A stretch of DNA of 64,000 nucleotides from contig NZ_LMPS01000007.1 of NCBI RefSeq assembly GCF_001424405.1, positions 248,268 through 312,267 of the forward strand. The letters are read 5' to 3'. Below are positions 33,831 to 42,498 of this stretch, one piece after another. The notes beneath the pieces are model-generated. The model was given only the letters and a program-made list of their open reading frames with translations. It was not told the origin of the DNA and ran no database searches. Numbering within the stretch: the first letter of the stretch is position 1; each line of letters starts with the position of its first letter. Made by a program: the position numbers and the translations under genes. Source of the stretch: Dyadobacter sp. Leaf189. GTDB taxonomy: Bacteria; Bacteroidota; Bacteroidia; Cytophagales; Spirosomataceae.

Positions 33831-33882
33831 CTGTCTTGTTACAGTGTAATATATTGAAAATCAATTAAATTTTTTGTTAATC

Positions 33883-34326
33883 GTGGATACGTTAAGCTAC
33901 AAAACCATCTCGGCGAACAAAAACACAGTGAACAAGGAGTGGGTTGTTGTGGATGCTCAGGATGCAATTTTAGGCCGTTTGGCTAGTGAAGTTGCTAAAA
34001 TTATCAGAGGCAAACACAAAGCAAGCTACACTCCTCATGTGGACTGTGGTGATAATGTTATCATTATCAACGCCGACAAAATTAAGTTGACAGGAAAGAA
34101 GATGACTGACAAAGTTTATGTTCGTCACACCGGATATCCAGGAGGTCAGCGTTTTCAGACTCCCCGTGAGTTGCTCGAAAAACACCCAGAGCGTGTAATC
34201 GAGAAAGCCGTAAGAGGCATGCTTCCAAAGAATCGTTTGGGACGTCGTTTGTTTACTAATCTGTTTGTTTACGCTAAGCCGGAACATCCGCACAGCGCGC
34301 AGCAACCAAAAGAAATCCAGTTGTAA
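33883..34326 (+). CDS. rplM: 50S ribosomal protein L13
   Basis: 147 aa from GTG 33883 (protein starts M-DTLSYKTISANK, the usual Bacteroidota start; an upstream TTG frame exists but adds only MLI). L13 motifs: WVVVDAQDAILGRLASEVAK, GDNVIIINADKIKLTGKK, GGQRFQTPRELLEKHPERV and RGMLPKNRLGR. It is an early-assembly 23S rRNA-binding protein. rpsI follows after 3 bp, the conserved rplM-rpsI pair, then rpsB and tsf. Confidence 0.96.
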   Translation: MDTLSYKTISANKNTVNKEWVVVDAQDAILGRLASEVAKIIRGKHKASYTPHVDCGDNVIIINADKIKLTGKKMTDKVYVRHTGYPGGQRFQTPRELLEKHPERVIEKAVRGMLPKNRLGRRLFTNLFVYAKPEHPHSAQQPKEIQL

Positions 34327-34329
34327 TTC

Positions 34330-34716
34330 ATGGAAGTTATCAACACAATAGGTAGAAGAAAAACAGCCGTGGCCCGTATTTATATGACGCCCGGTAAAGG
34401 AGATATCAAAGTAAACGGTCGCGATTACAAAGAATACTTTCCATTTGAAGTTCACCAGATCGTTCTTCAGCAACCTTTTGCTGTGATCAGCGGAGGTAAT
34501 GGTTATGATCTTAAAGTAAATGTAAGAGGCGGTGGAATTTCAGGACAGGCGGAAGCAATCCGTATGGCTGTTTCCCGCGCACTTTGCGAATACAACGGAG
34601 AATTCCGTGGCGCGTTGAAAAAAGAAGGATTCCTTACCCGTGACCCTCGTATGGTTGAACGTAAGAAATACGGTCGCGCTAAGGCTCGTAAGAGATTCCA
34701 GTTCTCGAAACGTTAA
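34330..34716 (+). CDS. rpsI: 30S ribosomal protein S9
   Basis: 128 aa. NTIGRRKTAVARIYMTPGKG at the start, VRGGGISGQAEAIRMAVSRAL in the middle and the basic tail RKKYGRAKARKRFQFSKR that reaches the P-site tRNA. Starts 3 bp after rplM, so the two are translated together. Confidence 0.97.
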   Translation: MEVINTIGRRKTAVARIYMTPGKGDIKVNGRDYKEYFPFEVHQIVLQQPFAVISGGNGYDLKVNVRGGGISGQAEAIRMAVSRALCEYNGEFRGALKKEGFLTRDPRMVERKKYGRAKARKRFQFSKR

Positions 34717-34804
34717 TATTCAAATGTCCAGACAGTACTTATCGTGCCCGATGTTCTGTGCTGCGTAATTTTATCAAGACATTTTTCAAAAACATTAATC
34801 TGTA

Positions 34805-35632
34805 ATGGCACAAATAGAATATAAAGAACTATTGGATGCAGGTGTCCACTTTGGTCACCTTACCCGCAAGTGGGATCCACGTATGGCTCCATACATCTTC
34901 ATGGAGAAGAACGGGATCCACATCATTGACCTGAACAAAACTTTGAGCTGCATTAACGACGCTGAGGCTGCGTTGAAGCAAATCGTTCGTTCAGGACGTA
35001 AGATCATGTTTGTTGCTACTAAAAAACAAGCGCAGGAAATTGTAACGGAAGAGGCGAAACGCCTTAAAATGCCTTACGTAACTGATCGCTGGTTGGGTGG
35101 TATGCTTACAAACTTCGGCACAATTCGCAAGTCTTTGAAAAAAATGCAGACTCTTGAGAAGATGCTAAAAGACGAAACCACGGTTAGCAATATTGCGAAA
35201 AGAGAACGCCTGATGCTTACACGTGAAAAGGATAAATTGGAGCGAGTGTTGGGTGGTGTAGCTGACCTAACGCGCCTTCCTGCTGCCCTTTTCATCGTTG
35301 ATGTAAAACGCGAGCACATTGCAGTTTCAGAAGCAAAAAGATTGAACATCCCCATTTTTGCAATCTGCGACACGAACTCAAACCCAGAATTAGTTGATTT
35401 CCCAATCCCAAGTAATGACGATGCTTACAAAGCAATCTCGTTGATCACATTGGCGATTGGAAAAGCAATCGAGGAAGGTTTGATGGAACGCAAACAAGAT
35501 AAAGACGATCAGCGCATGGTAGAGGAGGAAGAAGCCAAACGTCAGGTTGACAAAGGCAACGAGGAAGCTGCTCCTGCTGCACCACGCGCAGAAGTTGCTG
35601 AAGAAGCAGTAGCCGAAGGTGATGACGAATAA
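34805..35632 (+). CDS. rpsB: 30S ribosomal protein S2
   Basis: 275 aa. Core motifs: LLDAGVHFGHLTRKWDPRMA, PYIFMEKNGIHIIDL, WLGGMLTNFGTIRKSL, ALFIVDVKREHIAVSEAKRL and AICDTNSNPELVDFPIPSND. The last ~50 residues are an acidic, Ala/Glu-rich extension (EEEEAKRQVDKGNEEAAP...) beyond the core, found in several Bacteroidota S2 proteins. S2 is added late to the small subunit and helps bind S1 (also in this window). It lies 88 bp after rpsI and is separated from tsf by a terminator-like hairpin. Confidence 0.97.
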   Translation: MAQIEYKELLDAGVHFGHLTRKWDPRMAPYIFMEKNGIHIIDLNKTLSCINDAEAALKQIVRSGRKIMFVATKKQAQEIVTEEAKRLKMPYVTDRWLGGMLTNFGTIRKSLKKMQTLEKMLKDETTVSNIAKRERLMLTREKDKLERVLGGVADLTRLPAALFIVDVKREHIAVSEAKRLNIPIFAICDTNSNPELVDFPIPSNDDAYKAISLITLAIGKAIEEGLMERKQDKDDQRMVEEEEAKRQVDKGNEEAAPAAPRAEVAEEAVAEGDDE

Positions 35633-35689
35633 AAATTAGGGCGATATGGCTTGGGTTTTGAAATCCATGTTTGTATCTGATTAGATAAA

Positions 35690-35727
35690 ATAGCCCATAG
35701 CCATTTCGCTATGGGCTATCATTTTTT
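35690..35727 (+). terminator. Hairpin terminator or attenuator between rpsB and tsf
   Basis: A perfect 12-bp stem (35690-35701 with 35708-35719), a 6-base loop and six T's shortly after. As rpsB and tsf usually form one operon, this may act as a partial terminator that sets their ratio. Confidence 0.8.
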
Positions 35728-35759
35728 AAACGAGTTAATAATTCATATTAAATAAAATC

Positions 35760-36596
35760 ATGGCAATTACCGCACAAGATGTAAACAAACTCCGCCAAAT
35801 GACCGGGGCGGGCATGATGGATTGTAAAAAAGCACTGCAGGAAGCTGATGGTGATTTTGACAAAGCCGTTGACATTCTTCGTAAACAAGGACAGAAAGTA
35901 GCTGCGAAACGCGCTGATAATACAGTTTCCGAAGGTGCAGTACTGGTGAAAATCAGCGAAGATGGTACCAATGGTAAATTGATAGCGCTTGCATGCGAAA
36001 CTGAGCCAGTTTCAAATGTTGAAGACTTCAAAAACCTTGCTCAGAGCATTCTGGACAAAGCTGTTGCAGATAACATCGCCGACAAAGAAGCACTTCTTTC
36101 AGCTACTTTGGCTGACGGCCGCCCGGTAAGCGAGCATATCGTTGACCTTGTTGGTAAATTGGGAGAGAAACTGGAAATCACTGCTTACGAAAATGTAACT
36201 GCTGACCAGGTTGTTCCTTACATCCACTCAAATGGCAAATTGGGAGTATTGGTTGCATTCAATGGTGTGAATGGAACTGATGTGACTGAACTTGGTAAAG
36301 ATGTTGCCATGCAGATTGCCGCAATGAAGCCGATCGCTTTGGACAAAGACGAAGTGGACGCTGCTACTATCGAGCGCGAAATCGAAGTTGGTAAAGAGCA
36401 GGCACGTGCAGAAGGCAAGCCAGAAGCAATGCTAGAGAAAATTGCACAAGGCAAGCTGCAGAAATTCTATAAAGACAACACATTGCTGAACCAGGAATTC
36501 GTGAAAGATTCTTCTTTGACAATTCGTCAGCTTTTGGAAAAAACAGCCAAAGGATTGTCTGTTACATCTTTCAAGCGTGTATCGATTGGAGGATAA
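35760..36596 (+). CDS. tsf: Translation elongation factor Ts
   Basis: 278 aa. N-terminal UBA-like domain VNKLRQMTGAGMMDCKKAL, then AVDILRKQGQKVAAKRADN and the core contact SEGAVLVKISEDGTNGKLIA. The later dimerisation half includes GKLGVLVAFNGVNGTDVTEL and ends QLLEKTAKGLSVTSFKRVSI. EF-Ts recycles EF-Tu by exchanging GDP for GTP. The rpsB-tsf order is conserved in bacteria. Confidence 0.97.
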   Translation: MAITAQDVNKLRQMTGAGMMDCKKALQEADGDFDKAVDILRKQGQKVAAKRADNTVSEGAVLVKISEDGTNGKLIALACETEPVSNVEDFKNLAQSILDKAVADNIADKEALLSATLADGRPVSEHIVDLVGKLGEKLEITAYENVTADQVVPYIHSNGKLGVLVAFNGVNGTDVTELGKDVAMQIAAMKPIALDKDEVDAATIEREIEVGKEQARAEGKPEAMLEKIAQGKLQKFYKDNTLLNQEFVKDSSLTIRQLLEKTAKGLSVTSFKRVSIGG

Positions 36597-36622
36597 AGAT
36601 TTTTCGAAATAAAATAATGTTG

Positions 36623-36663
36623 ACAACGCCTGGTATCTATTTGTATACCAGGCGTTGTTTTTT
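36623..36663 (+). terminator. Intrinsic terminator of tsf
   Basis: A perfect 14-bp stem (36623-36636 with 36645-36658), an 8-base loop and a T run to 36663, beginning 27 bp after the stop codon. Confidence 0.9.
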
Positions 36664-36731
36664 AATATTTACGGAAAATTAATATACCCTCTTAGTTTTT
36701 TACACACGCTATCAGCGAATTGCGAACCAGG

Positions 36732-37319
36732 ATGATTGAACTTTTATTTGAAGATTATGCGCAGCATAATGTATCGGACGAAGAGCTAGTCAAGCTTTTT
36801 TTGGATTCTCAAGACAACCGCTATTTTCAGAAACTTTACGAGCGCTACGCTTTTAAAGTCTACCAAAAATGCCTTTCCTTCACCAAAGACATCTCCCGCT
36901 CGGAAGACCTCACTCAGGATATATTTCTTAAGCTGCTCTTCAAAATGAGCTCGTTCAAGGAAGACGCCAAATTTGCCACCTGGCTTTTTTCAATTACTTA
37001 CAATCACTGCATGGATACAATGCGATCAGGCAGGCGAAGAATCGTAACCATTTATGTAGAAAACGCCGATCAGGAAGACGATTTCGATATTCAAAGGATA
37101 TTTGAAGTGGAGGAGGTCAACACGATCAGCCTGAAAGCAGCACTCACTCATTTAGACCTCGAGGAGAAGTCGCTGCTGTATCTTAAGTATCTCGACGATC
37201 GCACGATCAGAGAAATTGCCCACATTTTTAAAATGACTGAAAGCGCTGTGAAAATGCGTTTAATGAGGTCCCGTGAGAAGCTTAGAAAGAAGTATCTGGA
37301 GACAGTTCTGTTTCATTGA
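36732..37319 (+). CDS. RNA polymerase sigma factor, ECF-like (sigma-70 regions 2 and 4)
   Basis: 195 aa from ATG 36732 (frame opens at TTG 36720). Region 2: FQKLYERYAFKVYQKCLSFT, SEDLTQDIFLKLLFKMSSF and FATWLFSITYNHCMDTMRS (-10 recognition). Region 4: LEEKSLLYLKYLDDRTIREI, then FKMTESAVKMRLMRSREKLR (helix-turn-helix for the -35). An extracytoplasmic-function type without regions 1 or 3. No anti-sigma gene follows; the next gene is a DUF3078 outer-membrane-type protein in the same direction, which could be a target or just a neighbour. Its trigger is unknown. Confidence 0.88.
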   Translation: MIELLFEDYAQHNVSDEELVKLFLDSQDNRYFQKLYERYAFKVYQKCLSFTKDISRSEDLTQDIFLKLLFKMSSFKEDAKFATWLFSITYNHCMDTMRSGRRRIVTIYVENADQEDDFDIQRIFEVEEVNTISLKAALTHLDLEEKSLLYLKYLDDRTIREIAHIFKMTESAVKMRLMRSREKLRKKYLETVLFH

Positions 37320-37415
37320 TCTGGCATAGTTTCGAAAAAATCCTTTACTTTATCCGACTTAATGTCGGCTCAATGCCCTTTTACTCAATTACCTCACTCA
37401 CCAAATCCTTTGATA

Positions 37416-38348
37416 ATGAGCAGCAAACTGCGTGGTTCACACTATGTCGTCTCCCTGTTTTTTCTTTTCATCTCAGTACAGGCATTTTCACAGAATAATG
37501 TCGATTTATCAAACCCAATCAACGCAGGCAGGCTGAAATTGCCTGGCGACACGATATGGAAAAAAATAGAATTTGGCGCCAATCTCAACCAGGGATCATT
37601 CAGCGGAAACTGGACGGGCGGGGGCGTCAATTCGGTTGCACTCGGGCTTTTTTTTAATGCATTAAATGAAAAGAAGAAGGGTAAAAACGCCTGGCGAAAT
37701 GATTTTCAATCTCAGTATGGTATTGTAAGAAACAAAGGCCAGCAAAGCAGAAAGAACGTCGACAGAATATTTTTCGACACCAAATACAATCGTGAACTTA
37801 CCGCTACATGGAGCCTTTTTGCGAATGTAAACTTCCTGTCGCAGTTCGGGGCCGGCTATACCTATGACGATAATCCAGACTCAGCAAGCATTAAGAGAAA
37901 GGTTTCCGGCATTCTTTCCCCTGCATACCTCACGGAGGCAATTGGTATCGAATACCGGCCGGTACCTTATTTCTTCGTTGATTTCGCGCCGGGTGCATTG
38001 CGTCAGACGATCGTCATAGACACAGATTTGTACGTAAACACGCCGGACCAGAATAATTATGGCGTACCTATAGGCAGGCGCGTGAGAACAGAGGTAGCGC
38101 TGATCCAGGTGGTTGCCAATTTTGATAAAGATATCGCCAAAGATGTAAACCTGAAATTCAGGTATCTGATGTATTCCAGCTTCAAACATCCATTGAATAT
38201 AGATAACCGTTTGGACGCGCAGCTTACAGCTAAGATTAATAAGTTTGTCAATGTAAATCTGGGCGCAATCCTGGTCTACGATGCGGACCAAAGTAGTAAA
38301 ATCCAGTTTGCGCAGGCACTTAGTATCGGATTTTTGTATCAGTTTTAA
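37416..38348 (+). CDS. DUF3078 domain protein, secreted
   Basis: 310 aa from ATG 37416 (an earlier in-frame ATG at 37362 would put the signal sequence at residue 25). Signal peptide SLFFLFISVQAFS then Q. DUF3078 pattern: WKKIEFGANLNQGSFSGNWT, GGVNSVALGLFFNA, AWRNDFQSQYGIVRN and later strands ending FAQALSIGFLYQF, with a C-terminal Phe as in outer-membrane barrels. The family is Bacteroidota-specific and unstudied; a porin-like or adhesin-like barrel is inferred. It lies 96 bp after the sigma factor gene and 23 bp before mscL. Confidence 0.83.
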   Translation: MSSKLRGSHYVVSLFFLFISVQAFSQNNVDLSNPINAGRLKLPGDTIWKKIEFGANLNQGSFSGNWTGGGVNSVALGLFFNALNEKKKGKNAWRNDFQSQYGIVRNKGQQSRKNVDRIFFDTKYNRELTATWSLFANVNFLSQFGAGYTYDDNPDSASIKRKVSGILSPAYLTEAIGIEYRPVPYFFVDFAPGALRQTIVIDTDLYVNTPDQNNYGVPIGRRVRTEVALIQVVANFDKDIAKDVNLKFRYLMYSSFKHPLNIDNRLDAQLTAKINKFVNVNLGAILVYDADQSSKIQFAQALSIGFLYQF

Positions 38349-38371
38349 TCACCAACTAACCTCAACTTGTT

Positions 38372-38704
38372 ATGCTTCAGGAATTCAAGATTTTTATTGC
38401 CAAAGGCAATGTGCTGGATCTGGCTGTCGGCGTAGTTATTGGCGCCGCTTTTGGAAAGATTACAACATCTTTGGTTGAGGACATCATTAATCCAATTCTA
38501 GGATTGATCATCGGCGGAGTAGATTTTACGCAATTGAAAATCGTGTTGAAGGAAGCTGTAGGGGACACGCCCGAGGTGGCTGTAAAGTACGGTAACTTTA
38601 TTCAGGTGCTGATCCAGTTTGTTATCATCGCCTGGGTGATCTTCCTGATCGTTAAGCTTGCCAACCGTTTAAGGCTTTCTGAATCGATGAAAAAAGAGTT
38701 GTAA
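38372..38704 (+). CDS. mscL: Large-conductance mechanosensitive channel MscL
   Basis: 110 aa, at the short end of the family because the periplasmic loop and C-terminal helix are reduced. N-terminal amphipathic helix MLQEFKIFIAKGNVLDLAVG, pore helix VVIGAAFGKITTSLVEDI, PILGLIIGG loop and second membrane helix FVIIAWVIFLIVKLANRL. It forms a pentameric pore that opens on membrane stretch to release solutes after osmotic downshift. Confidence 0.95.
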   Translation: MLQEFKIFIAKGNVLDLAVGVVIGAAFGKITTSLVEDIINPILGLIIGGVDFTQLKIVLKEAVGDTPEVAVKYGNFIQVLIQFVIIAWVIFLIVKLANRLRLSESMKKEL

Positions 38705-38722
38705 ACACTAAATTATTGTTGC

Positions 38723-38752
38723 AAAGAGGCATATCTGATATGCCTCTTTTTT
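38723..38752 (+). terminator. Intrinsic terminator of mscL
   Basis: A perfect 12-bp stem (38723-38734 with 38738-38749), a 3-base loop and six T's. It separates mscL from the mur/fts operon. Confidence 0.88.
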
Positions 38753-38845
38753 ATTCGCCTTAATTGCTGGAAGAGTAAAAAAAGTTTTCTGTAAAAGATT
38801 TACCTTCGTAGTTAAGGCGATTTTTAATATTTAATTCTGATTCCT

Positions 38846-40189
38846 GTGCAAGAAAAAGTAGTCATTTTGGGAGGCGGGGAAAGTGGCGTTGGGGCAGCTA
38901 TTCTCGCGAAGTCCAAAGGTTTTGATGTTTTTTTGTCAGATAAAGGTAAGCTCCAGGACAAGTATTCGCAGGTTCTTTTAGAGGAGAACATTGCATTTGA
39001 ACACGAAAAACACACCACAGAAAATATCCTCGATGCCCAGCTGGTCGTAAAAAGTCCCGGTATACCTGACACGGCACCGTTGATCGTCGCGCTGCGTAAA
39101 AAGGGAATTCCTGTGATCTCCGAAATTGAATTTGCCTCGCGTTATACCCGTGCAAAACTGATAGCAATTACAGGAAGCAATGGGAAAACAACAACAACTT
39201 TATTAACCTACCACTTATTAAAAAATGCCGGCTTACATGCCGGCCTCGCCGGGAATATCGGCGATAGTTTTGCGTGGCAGGTTGCAACGCAGGATTTCGA
39301 CTATTATGTTCTGGAAATAAGCAGTTTCCAGCTGGATAATATCGTCAGTTTTCATCCCGCCATTTCCATTTTATTGAATATAACTCCGGATCATTTAGAC
39401 CGTTACAGATACGATTTCCAAAACTACATCGACTCGAAATTCAATATCATCCGTAATCAAAATGAGGACGATTACTTTATCTATTTTGAAGACAGTGAAG
39501 TAATTAAAGCGGAGCTGAGCAAAAGAAACCCGCCGGTAAAAAAAGTAGGATTTTCATTGACCCGGCCGGTGATTCCAGGTTCCTGGCTGCGTGATCACGT
39601 GATTGTTTCTCAGGTGAATGATGAGGTATATGAAACGGATTTCAGCCAGCTACCTCTGAAAGGCCCGCACAATGCGGTTAATTCAATGGCAGCTATCATA
39701 GTGGCGCAGTTGTTGCACATTGATCACGTTAAGATCACCGAGGGACTTAAATCCTTCAAAAACGCTCCGCACAGGCTGGAAGTAGTGGAAGAAATTGATG
39801 GCGTTACCTACGTTAACGACTCTAAGGCGACCAATGTTGATTCTGTTTTTTATGCATTGGGCAGTTATAGCCAGCCAGTGATCCTGATTGCGGGAGGTGT
39901 TGATAAAGGGAATGATTACAGTCAAATTGAAGCGCTGGTAAGTAATAAAGTAAAGGGTTTGATAGTTCTCGGTAAAGACCGTGAGAAACTCGTGCAGTAT
40001 TTCACCGGGATAGTTCCTACAATTTTTGAAACTGATAATATCCGGGAGGCAGTTGAAAAAGCCCGTGAATGGGCAGTAGATAAGGATATCGTGTTGTTGT
40101 CGCCCGCTTGTGCCAGTTTTGATTTATTCAAAAACTATGAAGACCGTGGGGAGCAGTTTAAGGCAGCGGTAAGAAATTTGGTCCGTTAA
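38846..40189 (+). CDS. murD: UDP-N-acetylmuramoylalanine--D-glutamate ligase
   Basis: 447 aa from GTG 38846. N-terminal Rossmann-like VVILGGGESGVGAAILAKSK (UMA binding), SPGIPDTAPLIVAL, ATP motif ITGSNGKTTTTLL, EISSFQLDNIV and INYVNDSKATN-like TYVNDSKATNVDSV, ending SPACASFDLFKNYEDRGE. MurD adds D-glutamate to UDP-MurNAc-L-Ala in the cytosol. First gene of a seven-gene cell-wall and division run; ftsW follows after 18 bp. Confidence 0.96.
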   Translation: MQEKVVILGGGESGVGAAILAKSKGFDVFLSDKGKLQDKYSQVLLEENIAFEHEKHTTENILDAQLVVKSPGIPDTAPLIVALRKKGIPVISEIEFASRYTRAKLIAITGSNGKTTTTLLTYHLLKNAGLHAGLAGNIGDSFAWQVATQDFDYYVLEISSFQLDNIVSFHPAISILLNITPDHLDRYRYDFQNYIDSKFNIIRNQNEDDYFIYFEDSEVIKAELSKRNPPVKKVGFSLTRPVIPGSWLRDHVIVSQVNDEVYETDFSQLPLKGPHNAVNSMAAIIVAQLLHIDHVKITEGLKSFKNAPHRLEVVEEIDGVTYVNDSKATNVDSVFYALGSYSQPVILIAGGVDKGNDYSQIEALVSNKVKGLIVLGKDREKLVQYFTGIVPTIFETDNIREAVEKAREWAVDKDIVLLSPACASFDLFKNYEDRGEQFKAAVRNLVR

Positions 40190-40207
40190 AAAAACCTGAT
40201 TTATTCA

Positions 40208-41377
40208 ATGGCATCAACAAGTATTGATATGCTGAACAAAACCAGGGAGGATACGCAAGCCTGGTTTACCAAAAATCTGAAAGGAGATCCGTGGATCTGG
40301 GGCATTTGCATTATAATGCTTTTGTGGAGCATTGTTGTCGTTTACAGTGCGAGTGTTAAGGATGCTTATAGCCAAATGGGCGGAAATACAGAATACTACC
40401 TCTACAAACATGTGGTACTCTGCGTGCTATCTCTGGCGGTAATGTATTTTGTTCACCGCATTCCCTACATCAAGTTTGTGTACGTTACCAGGCTGGCTGT
40501 ATGGAGCTCCATTCTGCTGCTTGTTTTTACGATGTTTTTCGGAACCTCCGTTAATGATGCGGCCAGGTGGATTGAGATACCCGTCATTGGTCAGCGTTTT
40601 CAGCCTTCGGAATGGGCGAAAGTTGCCTTAATCGCGCACTTATCGCTTATTCTCGCGCGGCATATTAAGGGTGGCTGGAACACACGCGAGCTTTTTATGG
40701 AGCCGCTTTCATTGGTAGGTGTAGTTTGCGGACTGATTTTCACGAGTAATGTGTCCACGGCTGTTATGCTCGCGGGAATATGCTTTCTGCTCATGTTTGT
40801 GGGCAAAGTGCCATTGCATTACCTCGCCTTTACAGCACTGGGACTTGTTTTCTTCGCTACGATCGCCATTCTACTTAATTCTACTCAGCGCGCCGGTACG
40901 GCACAAAACCGTATTTCCGCATTTTTTGACAAAGATGTGGTCGTATACCAGTCGCAGCAATCATACATGGCGATGGCGCGGGGCGGATTGTACGGGGAAG
41001 GTGTTGCCAAGAGCCGGCAACGGAGATTTTTACCTGAACCTCAAAAGGACTTCATTTTTGCTGTTACTGTTGAAGAATACGGCACAGTGGGTGGGACTAT
41101 ACTGATCATTTTTTACCTCATTTTACTTTATCGCGGCCTGAAAGCAATTGAAGCCACGAAGCGCCCGTTCGGCGGGCTGCTTTCTGCCGGGCTTACATTC
41201 ATTGTAGTCAGTCAGGCATTTTCGGCAATGGCGGTAACCGTCGGTTTGGTGCCCGTAACCGGACAAACGCTACCATTTTTCAGTCAGGGAGGAACGTCGC
41301 TGCTGTTTACGGGAATGGCGATGGGCATGATCCTGAGTGTAAGCCGCGGTGAAATACTCGAAGAGAAACGGATTTAG
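40208..41377 (+). CDS. ftsW: FtsW, SEDS peptidoglycan polymerase of the divisome
   Basis: 389 aa with about ten membrane helices. SEDS motifs: SAS-like VVYSASVKDAYSQ, GTSVNDAARWIEIPVIGQRF, FQPSEWAKVALIAHLS, GEGVAKSRQRRFLPEPQKDF and the final LVPVTGQTLPFFSQGGTSL. FtsW polymerises glycan strands from lipid II at the septum with FtsI (not in this window). The location between murD and murG identifies it as FtsW rather than RodA. Confidence 0.94.
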   Translation: MASTSIDMLNKTREDTQAWFTKNLKGDPWIWGICIIMLLWSIVVVYSASVKDAYSQMGGNTEYYLYKHVVLCVLSLAVMYFVHRIPYIKFVYVTRLAVWSSILLLVFTMFFGTSVNDAARWIEIPVIGQRFQPSEWAKVALIAHLSLILARHIKGGWNTRELFMEPLSLVGVVCGLIFTSNVSTAVMLAGICFLLMFVGKVPLHYLAFTALGLVFFATIAILLNSTQRAGTAQNRISAFFDKDVVVYQSQQSYMAMARGGLYGEGVAKSRQRRFLPEPQKDFIFAVTVEEYGTVGGTILIIFYLILLYRGLKAIEATKRPFGGLLSAGLTFIVVSQAFSAMAVTVGLVPVTGQTLPFFSQGGTSLLFTGMAMGMILSVSRGEILEEKRI

Positions 41378-41378
41378 T

Positions 41379-42479
41379 ATGTCAAAAAAAGTAATTATAA
41401 GCGGCGGCGGAACCGGCGGACATATTTATCCTGCCATTGCAATAGCCGATGCATTGCGCCGGAAAGACCCGGATCTGGAAGTACTTTTTGTAGGTGCTTT
41501 GGGAAAAATGGAAATGGAAAAGGTGCCGCGGGCCGGGTACGAAATTGTAGGGTTACCTATTGCCGGGATCAAGCGGGAAGTTTCTCTTGACAATCTTGCA
41601 TTGCCATTTAAGCTGATCAAGAGTTTAAATAAAGCAAAGTCGATTATCCGGGACTTTAAGCCTGATGTAGCTGTGGGTGTAGGCGGCTTTGCGAGCGGAC
41701 CGTTATTAATGATGGCTTCTTTCCAGGGAATACCTACATTGATTCAGGAACAGAATTCCTATGCAGGAATTACCAATAAGCTGCTGGCAAAAAGAGCGTC
41801 AAAAATCTGTGTAGCCTATCCGGGTATGGAAGAATTTTTTCCAAAAGAGAAAATTGCAATGCTTGGAAATCCTGTCAGGAGTGATATCGTCGATGTTTCT
41901 TCCAAGAAACGGGAAGCTTTCGCCGAGTTTGGGCTTGATCCTGAAAGAAAGACGCTTTTTGTCATGGGCGGCAGTCTTGGGGCCAGGTCCATTAACGAGA
42001 GCATCGCGGCAGGGCTTTCAGAATTTCTGGCGCAAGGTTATCAGGTTTTGTGGCAAACAGGAAGAAATTACATTGATACAGCAAAAGCATTAATTGAAGG
42101 CTTAAATACCCATTTGATTAAGGCTTTTGATTTTATTTATACAATGGACCTTGCGTATGCAATTGCCGACGTAGTGGTTTCAAGAGCAGGAGCGCTTTCG
42201 GTTTCAGAATTGTGCCTGGCTGCGAAACCTTCCATTCTGGTGCCATTTCCAGCCGCGTCAGAAGATCATCAGACCAAAAATGCGTTGGCACTGGTTGAAA
42301 AAGATGCAGCTTTGCTGGTGAAAGACGCTAGTGCAAAAGCTGAGCTGGTACCTAGTGCACTGGCTTTAATGAATGATTTTGCGCAGCAGGAAAATCTAAA
42401 AACGAATATCCGTAAGCTTGCCAGACCGACAGCCGCGGATGATATTGCAGCAGAAGTATTGAAATTAATCAGATCATAA
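41379..42479 (+). CDS. murG: UDP-GlcNAc:undecaprenyl-PP-MurNAc-pentapeptide transferase
   Basis: 366 aa from ATG 41379, one base after the ftsW stop. GGGTGGHIYPAIAIADALRR (lipid I binding loop), VGVGGFASGPLLMMAS, LIQEQNSYAGITNKLL, VMGGSLGARSINE and DVVVSRAGALSVSELC, then PSILVPFPAASEDHQTKNA. It adds GlcNAc to lipid I to make lipid II at the inner face of the membrane. Translational coupling to ftsW is likely. Confidence 0.96.
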   Translation: MSKKVIISGGGTGGHIYPAIAIADALRRKDPDLEVLFVGALGKMEMEKVPRAGYEIVGLPIAGIKREVSLDNLALPFKLIKSLNKAKSIIRDFKPDVAVGVGGFASGPLLMMASFQGIPTLIQEQNSYAGITNKLLAKRASKICVAYPGMEEFFPKEKIAMLGNPVRSDIVDVSSKKREAFAEFGLDPERKTLFVMGGSLGARSINESIAAGLSEFLAQGYQVLWQTGRNYIDTAKALIEGLNTHLIKAFDFIYTMDLAYAIADVVVSRAGALSVSELCLAAKPSILVPFPAASEDHQTKNALALVEKDAALLVKDASAKAELVPSALALMNDFAQQENLKTNIRKLARPTAADDIAAEVLKLIRS

Positions 42480-42498
42480 CTGTTTGTCCTTTAATAGA

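Noticed and set aside
33970..34473. 167-codon minus-strand open frame
   Set aside because: Antisense to rplM and rpsI, both certain genes.
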